This document shows, one piece after another, positions 58,110-64,000 of a stretch of 64,000 bases of DNA. The stretch is from Roseicyclus amphidinii. Lineage in GTDB: Bacteria; Pseudomonadota; Alphaproteobacteria; Rhodobacterales; Rhodobacteraceae. Both the position numbers and the translations under genes were made by a program. The DNA lies in NCBI RefSeq assembly GCF_030163755.1, contig NZ_JASJOE010000011.1, positions 1 to 64,000 on the forward strand. The letters are read 5' to 3'. Below the pieces are notes generated by a model. It did not search any database and had not been told where the DNA came from. It worked only from the letters and a program-made list of their open reading frames with translations. The first letter of the stretch is position 1. Every line of letters begins with the position of its first letter.

Positions 58110-59275
58110 CGAAAGCCCGCCCGCCGATCCCCGGCGATCTGCCGACGGGCCTGCGCCAGCGCCAGCGCGCGGACGGCACATGGCGCGTTTGGTGGGAACC
58201 ATCGGCCACGCGCCGCACCGTGGGCATGACGCCGGTGGAACTCGACCCCGACAGGCCCACGGCCGCCGTGCGCGCGGCCGAGGATCTCAACCGCAAGGCC
58301 GATCGCCTGCTCGGGCGCGCCCGGCCCACGGTCAAGGGCGTGGTCGACCAGCCGCGCTCGCTCGAAGAGGTGGCGAATGCCTGGCTGGCCTCGCCCCGCG
58401 TGCGCGGCCTCAGCGACAGCTCGCTGCGGAATTACACCTACGACGCGCGGCGGATCTGCGACCATTGGGCGGGCACGCAGGCGCGGCTTCTGACCCGGCC
58501 GGCCATCGTGCTCTGGTATGACGCGCTCTACGACGATCACGGCCCGCGCATGGCGCAGCGCCTGGTGCGGACCCTCGGCACGATGCTGAAATGGGCGGCC
58601 CGCCGCGGCTACATCGCCACCAACCCCGCCACCGATCTCGACATGGAAACGCCCGCCCGCCGCGCCCGCGTGGTCAGTTGGCCCGAATTCGACGCGCTCT
58701 GCGATGCCGCCGACGCGCTCGAGCTGCCTTGGCTGCGCCGCGCCATGGAGCTGGCGATGTACCAGGGCCAGCGCCCCAAGGACATCCGCGAGCTGCGCTT
58801 TGCGGCCCTGTCGATGGAACGCATCGACGAGGATCCGCGCGCGGATCCCCGACTGACCTGGACGCTGGTCCGGTCCAAGGACCGCAAGCGGCGCGTCACG
58901 CGGCTGGCCATCAATGCCGCGGTCGTGGGCTGGCTGATGCCGCTTTGGCAGCAGGCCGAGGCGAAGGAGGCGCTGGTGATCGCCGACGCCAAGGGCCGGG
59001 CGATCACGACCGAGCGCCTGAGCCATGCCTTCCACGCCGCGCGCACCGTCGCGGCCGAGACATGCCCCTCCGTCGCCGACGCGCGGTTCAGCGACCTGCG
59101 CCGCAGCTTCTCGACGGTGGCCTACAGGAACGGGGTCGACCCGTCGAATGTCGACGATGCCCTCGGCAACACGGCGGGCGAGGATCCCGGCCTGCGCCAG
59201 GTCTACATGCCCGCCAGCGACATCGCCGCAATGCGCGCGGTCGATGCCGTGACGCGGCCCAACCGAAAGGAATGA
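58106..59275 (+). CDS. Prophage tyrosine integrase with unusual active site
   Basis: A 389-residue phage integrase: N-terminal arm-binding region (GLRQRQRADGTWRVWWEP), SAM-like core-binding domain (~80-180), catalytic domain ~190-389. Arg223 (GQRPKDIREL), a Lys near 258-260, Arg332 and nucleophile Tyr367 (QVYMP) are in place. The usual His of HxLR is Ser329 (SDLRR) and the LGH His is Asn355 (LGNTAG). Start at 58106 set by ATGA overlap. It presumably acts on the flanking 49-bp att sites. Confidence 0.88.
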   Translation: MTKARPPIPGDLPTGLRQRQRADGTWRVWWEPSATRRTVGMTPVELDPDRPTAAVRAAEDLNRKADRLLGRARPTVKGVVDQPRSLEEVANAWLASPRVRGLSDSSLRNYTYDARRICDHWAGTQARLLTRPAIVLWYDALYDDHGPRMAQRLVRTLGTMLKWAARRGYIATNPATDLDMETPARRARVVSWPEFDALCDAADALELPWLRRAMELAMYQGQRPKDIRELRFAALSMERIDEDPRADPRLTWTLVRSKDRKRRVTRLAINAAVVGWLMPLWQQAEAKEALVIADAKGRAITTERLSHAFHAARTVAAETCPSVADARFSDLRRSFSTVAYRNGVDPSNVDDALGNTAGEDPGLRQVYMPASDIAAMRAVDAVTRPNRKE

Positions 59276-59281
59276 CGACAC

Positions 59282-59569
59282 ATGCCGATCGTAGTACAGG
59301 TCTGGTTTCACGAAAGCATCAGGACGGCCCTCCCCGGCCACCGCCCGGTGTTCCATTTGATCGAGGTGCCCTTCGACACCCTCGACGCGTTCCTGGCCGA
59401 GGTCGAGCGCGACACGTTCATCCGCGGCACGCACCTGTTGGTCAAGTGGGCCGAGGGGCACCGGCACGTTAGGGAAGTCACTGCGCGCAAGCCGCTGACC
59501 TTTCGCGGCTCGAGCGTCCATCGGGTGACGCTTTCGCGGTGGCCGATTATCGACAGGGCCACGGCATGA
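59282..59569 (+). CDS. Hypothetical phage protein (95 residues)
   Basis: A beta-rich protein (MPIVVQVWFHESIRTALPGH) following the integrase. No recognised motif. Its stop overlaps the next ATG. Confidence 0.6.
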   Translation: MPIVVQVWFHESIRTALPGHRPVFHLIEVPFDTLDAFLAEVERDTFIRGTHLLVKWAEGHRHVREVTARKPLTFRGSSVHRVTLSRWPIIDRATA

Positions 59570-59679
59570 GCCCGTTTACATGGTTCGCGCTCGGCGCGCT
59601 GACCGGCATCGCGGCGGTCATTGCCGCGATCTACGGGCTGCTGACGGCGCTCGACAGGTGGCACGGGAGGGACGTGTGA
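59566..59679 (+). CDS. 37-residue single-pass membrane protein
   Basis: Nearly all of it is one hydrophobic helix (WFALGALTGIAAVIAAIYGL) with a short basic tail. ATGA with the preceding gene and TGATG with the next show tight coupling. Function unknown; small membrane proteins in this place could affect superinfection, as a guess only. Confidence 0.6.
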   Translation: MSPFTWFALGALTGIAAVIAAIYGLLTALDRWHGRDV

Positions 59680-59897
59680 TGGCTGGATACTTGGGGAAGT
59701 CCGTCGCTGCGCACAGTCTTCTTTTGTCCGCTATCCGAGCCGGTTTTCTGGACGAACAAAGCCGCCGCAAAGTGCATACCTGCAACCTCAGCCCTGAAGA
59801 GATCGCCGAGCGCGACCGGCCCATGAGCCGCCAGGAGCGGCGGCAGATGGAGCGACTGGCCGCGAAGGGGCGCAGCCTGCCGGGGAGGGACGGGTGA
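59679..59897 (+). CDS. Hypothetical basic protein (72 residues)
   Basis: A basic helical protein (MSRQERRQMERLAAKGRSLP near the C-terminus). It is the last phage gene before attR. Start from TGATG coupling at 59679. No function known. Confidence 0.6.
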   Translation: MAGYLGKSVAAHSLLLSAIRAGFLDEQSRRKVHTCNLSPEEIAERDRPMSRQERRQMERLAAKGRSLPGRDG

Positions 59898-59904
59898 TGG
59901 GTGA

Positions 59905-59948
59905 CCGTCCGACAATCCGATGTCGGACGGCGGTCGGACGGTCGGACG
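59905..59948. repeat. Hairpin and TCGGACG repeats near attR
   Basis: CCGTCCGACA (59905-59914) pairs perfectly with TGTCGGACGG (59921-59930), and GTCGGACG repeats at 59933 and 59941. Four copies of the GTCGGACG word in 43 bp, 46 bp from the att core, look like integrase or excisionase arm sites. Related heptamers lie inside the left end (21885-21891 and 21916-21922). Confidence 0.55.
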
Positions 59949-59993
59949 CTGAATTTCCATTCGCCCGGCAAGGCTTTGTTAAATCAGGGGATT

Positions 59994-60042
59994 TTGGCTC
60001 CGGCGGTAGGGATCGAACCTACGACCAATTGATTAACAGTCA
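59994..60042. repeat. attR: 49-bp core in tRNA-Asn
   Basis: Identical to 21796-21844. It covers the 3' half of the intact tRNA, including the encoded CCA. Integration thus kept the tRNA functional. Confidence 0.93.
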
Positions 60043-60070
60043 ACTGCTCTACCGCTGAGCTACGCCGGAA
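59995..60070 (-). tRNA. tRNA-Asn (GTT)
   Basis: A 76-nt cloverleaf with encoded CCA. On the minus strand the acceptor TTCCGGC pairs with GCCGGAG, the anticodon loop is CTGTTAA (anticodon GTT) and the T arm contains GGTTCGATCCC. It is the integration site of the prophage and probably of the defence island. Confidence 0.97.
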
Positions 60071-60139
60071 CTGGGGCAGCGTATAGCAAGAGCGATTCCG
60101 AGCGTCCAGAGGGGGAAGCGCAAAAAAACGCATGACGGG

Positions 60140-61033
60140 TCATGCTCGAAAGAATGTCGCCTCCGCGGTCAGGCCGCCGCCCGTGGAGACCTCGTTTCGT
60201 TCAACCAGATCAATGAGATGCGCGAGGACGTTGCGGGTGGCGGCGGGCAGCAGGGGCGCCGCGAGGCCCTCGTAGATGCGCCTGGCGAGCTGTTCGGCGG
60301 TGGCAGGGCCCGCGCTGTGGAGCGCGGCGAGGATCTGCGCCTCGCGCCCCGCGCGATGGGCGATGAGCTCGGCCAGCCGGGCGGCCGGGTCGCGCACCGG
60401 ATCGCCGTGGCCGGGGTGGAACACCCGGTCGCTGCGCCGCGCAAGCTTGCGGCACGAGGCCATGAAGGCCCCCATGTCGCCATCGGGCGGCGAGACCAGC
60501 GAGGTCGACCAGCCCATCACCAGGTCGCCGGTGAAGACCGCGCCCTGCCATGCGAAACACAGGTGGTTGGCCATGTGGCCCGGTGTCTCCAGCACGTCGA
60601 TGCGGCCCCAGCCGCCGGTCAGCGTGCAGCCCTCGGCGATCCGGCGGTCGGGGGCAAAGCCCTCGTCCACGCCCTCGCCGCCGCCGATGCCGCCGGTGCC
60701 GGCCAGCCTGTGCATCAGCGCGCTCCGGCCCCAGTCCGAGGGACCCGCGGCCAGCACGGGGGCCCCGGTTGCCTCGGCCAGCGGGCGGGCGAGGGGGGAA
60801 TGGTCGCGGTGCGAATGGGTCACGAGGATCGCGCCGATCCGCTCGCCGGGGGCGAGGGTGGCAAGGATGGCGTCCAGGTGCGCCGGATCGTCCGGGCCGG
60901 GGTCGATCACCGCCACCTCGTCCGTCCCGAGAAGATAGGTGTTCGTCCCCCGCCAGGTCATGGCCGACGGGTTCGGGGCGGTCAGCCGACGCAGACCGTC
61001 CTCCAGCCAGACCGCGCCGCTTTCGCTTTCCAT
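60140..61033 (-). CDS. MBL-fold metallo-hydrolase (LACTB2-like)
   Basis: A 297-residue metallo-beta-lactamase-fold hydrolase with THSHRDH (His73, His75, Asp77, His78) and later GH and HPGHGDP motifs binding the metals; a C-terminal helical/winged part follows as in LACTB2 relatives. Such enzymes are often RNA or thioester hydrolases. The start at 61033 (MESESGAVW) is preferred to 61087, which would overlap the divergent kinase. Host chromosomal gene. Confidence 0.85.
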   Translation of the reverse strand: MESESGAVWLEDGLRRLTAPNPSAMTWRGTNTYLLGTDEVAVIDPGPDDPAHLDAILATLAPGERIGAILVTHSHRDHSPLARPLAEATGAPVLAAGPSDWGRSALMHRLAGTGGIGGGEGVDEGFAPDRRIAEGCTLTGGWGRIDVLETPGHMANHLCFAWQGAVFTGDLVMGWSTSLVSPPDGDMGAFMASCRKLARRSDRVFHPGHGDPVRDPAARLAELIAHRAGREAQILAALHSAGPATAEQLARRIYEGLAAPLLPAATRNVLAHLIDLVERNEVSTGGGLTAEATFFRA

Positions 61034-61061
61034 CGCCGCCCCCGCCCGGTTAACTGTGGCC

Positions 61062-62360
61062 ATGACATTCGCCTGGATCAAACGCATCTTGCCCAGGGGC
61101 CTCTACGGGCGGGCCGCGTTGATCCTGCTCGTGCCGATCGTCACGCTTCAGATTGTCGTCTCGGGCCAGATCCTGCAACGCTATTTCCAGGGCGTGGCCG
61201 GGCAGATGTCCGAGGCGCTGGCGCTCGATCTCGCGCTCGTGGCCTCGGCGGTCGGCGACGCGCCGCGCGCCGCCGCGCTGGCCGAGGCGCTGGAGATCCA
61301 GATCGTCGACATCGCCGCGACCGGCGTGCAGGACCGGCGCGAGGTCTATGACCTGACCGGGATCGAGGCGATCCGCGTCTTGCGTGCCGAGCTTCCGGGC
61401 CTCATGGCCGTCGATCTGGTCACCGACTGGCGGCGGCCGCTGATCGCGGTGCAGACCGCGGAGGGGCCGGTCGGGTTGGCGGTGTCACGGCGGCGGATGT
61501 CGGCCTCGAACCCGCATCAACTGCTGGTGCTGATGGTGTTCTTCGGGCTGCTGCTGACCTGGGTGGCCTACCTGTTCCTGCGCAACCAGCTCAAGCCGAT
61601 CAAGCGCCTGGCCGAGGCGGCCGAAGCTTTCGGCAAGGGCCGGGTGCTGCCCTACAGCCCCTCTGGCGCGACCGAGGTGCGCAGCGCGGGCCGTGCCTTT
61701 CTCGACATGCGCGCGCGGATCGAGGCGATGATTGCCCAACGCACTCTGATGCTCTCGGGGGTCAGCCATGACCTGCGGACGCCGCTGACGCGGATGAAGC
61801 TGGCGCTCGGCATGATCGACGACGGGCCCGAGGTCGCGGACCTGCGCCGCGATGTCGAGGAGATGGAGATGCTGCTGGCGACCTTCCTCGATTTCGCCCG
61901 TGGCGAGGCGCTGGACGATCCCGCGCCGACCGATCCGGTGGCGCTGGTCAGAGCGCTGGTGGCCGACACCGAGCGCGGCGGCGGCGCGGTCGAGCTGGTC
62001 GCCCCCGGGGCGGCCGCCCCGGTCCTGCTGCGCCCGCAGGCCGTCCGGCGCTGCCTGTCGAACCTGCTGGGCAACGCGCTGCGCTACGGGAACCGGGCGC
62101 GGGTCACCGTGAGCCTGCCCGAGCGTGCCTTGCGCATCACGGTCGAAGATGACGGCCCCGGCATTCCCGCGGCCCGCCGCGAGGAGGCGATGCAGCCCTT
62201 TGCCCGGCTCGATGCCGCGCGCAACCAGGACCGCGGCTCGGGCGTCGGTCTCGGCCTCGCCATCGCGCGCGACATCGCGCAGCGCCACGGCGGCAGCCTG
62301 ACGCTGGACGACAGCGCCGCCCTAGGCGGTCTGCGCGTCGAGCTGGTCCTGCCGCGCTAG
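61062..62360 (+). CDS. EnvZ-like sensor histidine kinase
   Basis: A 432-residue inner-membrane kinase with TM1 (~18-36), a periplasmic region, TM2 (~153-172), HAMP, and the H-box SGVSHDLRTPLTRMK with His236. The ATP-binding domain shows NLLGNALRYGN, DDGPGIP and GSGVGLGLAI. Its response regulator is not in the window. Start at 61062, only 28 bp from the divergent MBL gene start. Confidence 0.88.
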   Translation: MTFAWIKRILPRGLYGRAALILLVPIVTLQIVVSGQILQRYFQGVAGQMSEALALDLALVASAVGDAPRAAALAEALEIQIVDIAATGVQDRREVYDLTGIEAIRVLRAELPGLMAVDLVTDWRRPLIAVQTAEGPVGLAVSRRRMSASNPHQLLVLMVFFGLLLTWVAYLFLRNQLKPIKRLAEAAEAFGKGRVLPYSPSGATEVRSAGRAFLDMRARIEAMIAQRTLMLSGVSHDLRTPLTRMKLALGMIDDGPEVADLRRDVEEMEMLLATFLDFARGEALDDPAPTDPVALVRALVADTERGGGAVELVAPGAAAPVLLRPQAVRRCLSNLLGNALRYGNRARVTVSLPERALRITVEDDGPGIPAARREEAMQPFARLDAARNQDRGSGVGLGLAIARDIAQRHGGSLTLDDSAALGGLRVELVLPR

Positions 62361-62476
62361 TCTAGCCTGTCGAGCCAGGTGGCATCTTTCTCGCAGGCAA
62401 GCCGGCGAAGCGCGTGGCCGAACGGGTCTCCGTGGATGAAGCCGGTGAGGAAGGCCCCGGCATCGTGGGTGGATAG
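62357..62476 (-). pseudogene. C-terminal remnant of a gene cut by the IS element
   Basis: A minus-strand frame (GFIHGDPFGHALRRLACEKD near its end) runs out of the IS left terminus and stops at 62357, overlapping the kinase stop. About 39 codons of host-like sequence remain. The parent gene is not recognisable. Confidence 0.45.
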
Positions 62477-63375
62477 GGCTTTGTTGCGCAAAGGCTGGAT
62501 GAGGGATTCATCTCGTGAATCCAGCATGGCAGCCGTCCTGCTTGGGCAGACCAATCCCGCCGAGCTACAAGATCAAGAACTGGCCGGCCTACAACAAGGC
62601 GCTGAAGCAGCGCGGCTCCCTGACGATCTGGTTCGACCCGGACATGATCTGGGTGCCGCCGCCGACCGGCAAGCGAGGCCGGCAGCCACAGTGCAGCGAT
62701 GCCGCGATCCAGGCATGTCTGACGATGAAGGTCCTCTTTGGCATGGCGCTCCGGCAGACGACCGGGTTCGTGGAGAGCCTGCTGCGCCTGGTCGGCCTCG
62801 ATTGGGCGGTGCCGGATTTCAGCACGCTGAGCCGTCGCCAGAAATCCCTGGCTGTGAATATTCCCCACCACGGCTCAAAGGAACCGCTGAACCTGCTGAT
62901 CCCCTCTCGGGACATCCCTACGTAACGCCCTGCCGGGCAGTGGACAGCACTGGCATCAAGGCCGAAGGCGAAGGCGAGTGGCACGCCCGCAAACACGGTG
63001 GCGCGAAACGCCGACCGCGCCGCCCATGCAGGCATACCGCCGCGCAGGAACGCCAAACCGTGGAAGCCTTCGACCGCGGGCGCCATCGCCCGGAACGAAG
63101 CCCTCCGAGCATCGAAATACCTGGGCCGCGCCATCTGGCGAAAATGGAGCGGTTACCACCGCCGAAGCCGCGCCGAGACGAAGGTGCATTGCGTGAATCT
63201 GCTGGGGCAGAGCCTCATGGCACGCGACTTCGATCGTCAGGTCGCAGAACTCCAGATCCGCGCCGCCGTGCTCAACCGCTATACCGCGCTCGGCATACCT
63301 GTCACCGAGCCCTTGGCATAAGTGCGTCCGGGGAAAGGGGAGGTCCGGCCTTCACCCTCTTTGCGCAACAAAGCC
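62477..63375. mobile_element. Decayed IS5-family element, 899 bp
   Basis: Bounded by perfect 17-bp inverted repeats GGCTTTGTTGCGCAAAG (62477-62493) and CTTTGCGCAACAAAGCC (63359-63375). The transposase is broken. The flanks (GTGGATAG before, CAGATCTGG after) show no target duplication, fitting an old insertion or rearrangement. It is shorter than a typical ~1.05-kb member of the group. Confidence 0.85.
62515..63321 (+). pseudogene. Degenerate IS5-family transposase
   Basis: The 5' part (KALKQRGSLTIWFDPDMIWV, RQTTGFVESLLRLVGLDW, DFSTLSRRQKSLAV) is a normal IS5/IS903-type N-terminus. At about 62903 an insertion of some 40 bp brings a stop (62923-62925). The sequence resumes in another frame (STGIKAEGEGEW, KHGGAKRR), then lacks roughly 70 residues that normally hold catalytic aspartates. 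The C-terminus (GYHRRSR, ETKVHCVNLLGQSLMARDFD) is intact. Not functional. Confidence 0.85.
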
Positions 63376-63541
63376 CAGATCTGGGCCGAGAATTTTAACT
63401 TCGATGATCAACCGGAAGAGTCCAGACTTACAATGAAAAATTCAGTGCTATGTTCGCACGGAAGCGGAGCTGAAGCTGAACTACAGCGTCAAGTCGACTG
63501 CCGACCGGCCGCAAAGGGCCGGGACCGAGCACACCTGCGAT

Positions 63542-64000
63542 TCACTCGGCGGCCAGTGCGGCCCGGTCCTGACGCGGGGACAGGCCGAACTTTCTTGCAT
63601 ACTCGCGCGAGAATTGGGCCGAACTCTCGTAACCGACGCGGAAGGCTACGTCGGAGACCTTGGCATCCGAGGACCGCAGCGCGTCGCGGGCGTGCAGCAG
63701 GCGCAGGTCCTTTTGGTATTGAAGGGGAGAGGTGCCGGTGACGGCCTTGAAATGCTCGAAGAAGGTCGAGGGGCTCATGCCGATGCTTTCGGCGAGGTCA
63801 GCCACCACCAGGGCGCGGGACAGGTCGGACTGAATCTCGCGCGTGGCGCGAAAGATGCGGCTGGCGGTGGTTTCGTGCCACAAAAGCCGGTGCAGCGCGC
63901 CCGCATGCGGCCCCAGCAGTAGCCTTGCATGCACCTCCTGCCGGGTGATCGGGGCGAGCAACTGGCGCGTGTCATCCCACGCGCTCTGTTCGATCAGGCG
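63542..64000 (-). CDS. AraC-family transcriptional regulator, 5' end outside window
   Basis: The frame stays open to the window edge (RLIEQSAWDDTRQLLAPITR upstream of the first internal ATG), so only the C-terminal ~152 residues are seen. The visible part includes the end of an AraC_N-type sensor and both HTH motifs (DLAESIGMSPSTFFEHFKAV; VSDVAFRVGYESSAQFSREY). Host gene; target unknown. Confidence 0.85.
   Translation of the reverse strand, partial: RLIEQSAWDDTRQLLAPITRQEVHARLLLGPHAGALHRLLWHETTASRIFRATREIQSDLSRALVVADLAESIGMSPSTFFEHFKAVTGTSPLQYQKDLRLLHARDALRSSDAKVSDVAFRVGYESSAQFSREYARKFGLSPRQDRAALAAE

Larger units (their letters stand above)
21796..60042. mobile_element. Complete temperate podovirus prophage, about 38 kb, in tRNA-Asn
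   Basis: Bounded by 49-bp direct repeats and containing integrase, CI-like repressor and Cro-like protein, replication genes, packaging, T7-type short-tail virion genes and a full lysis cassette. No structural gene appears broken. Most genes lie on the minus strand; only the right-end lysogeny genes and a two-gene regulatory operon are on the plus strand. There is no tape-measure or tail-sheath gene, consistent with a podovirus. Whether it is inducible cannot be told from sequence. Confidence 0.92.

Overview
The window is high-GC DNA of an alphaproteobacterium, most likely a member of the Rhodobacteraceae. The evidence is the GC-rich codon use, the host genes on the right (MBL-fold hydrolase divergent from an EnvZ-like kinase next to tRNA-Asn) and the style of the prophage genes. 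No marker gene fixes the genus. Nearly the whole window is mobile DNA stacked at one tRNA-Asn(GTT) gene.

Left part (1-21.8 kb): a defence island on an apparently mobilizable element. From the left it carries an AT-richer two-gene Avs3-like anti-phage module (310-7273, plus strand), then a minus-strand block hsdR > hsdS > small ORF > hsdM > mcrB > mcrC (16383-7439). A plus-strand mobilization module follows (17117-19626): an RHH MobC-like protein and a MobA-type relaxase with two complete coiled-coil genes nested inside it in the +1 frame, as in ColE1. A large DUF6538-type tyrosine integrase (19752-21662) closes the element.

Middle part (21.8-60.04 kb): a complete temperate podovirus prophage bounded by 49-bp direct repeats of the tRNA-Asn 3' half (21796-21844 and 59994-60042). 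The intact tRNA is restored at the right end. A divergent Cro-like/CI-like switch lies at 56.4-57.4 kb. To its right on the plus strand are a small DNA-binding protein, the integrase and small genes. To its left a tightly overlapped minus-strand series (ATGA, TGATG and TAATG couplings almost throughout) runs through early genes, toprim primase, helicase, a 423-bp origin-like region with 12 CACTACA heptamers, TerS/TerL, a Tad2-domain protein, portal, scaffold, capsid, T7-type tail tube proteins, large ejection proteins, fibres, then a candidate holin, M15 endolysin and Rz/Rz1. A plus-strand two-gene HTH operon with its own palindromic operator interrupts this series at 50.7-51.2 kb. No RNA polymerase or DNA polymerase gene is present.

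Right part (60-64 kb): host chromosome with tRNA-Asn, an MBL-fold hydrolase, a histidine kinase, a gene remnant, a decayed 899-bp IS5-family element and a partial AraC-type regulator.

Taken together, a defence-carrying mobilizable element and a temperate podophage appear to have entered the same tRNA site one after the other. The island's Avs3-like sensor belongs to a family that detects phage terminase, while the neighbouring prophage supplies a TerL gene and a Tad2-type candidate anti-defence gene.
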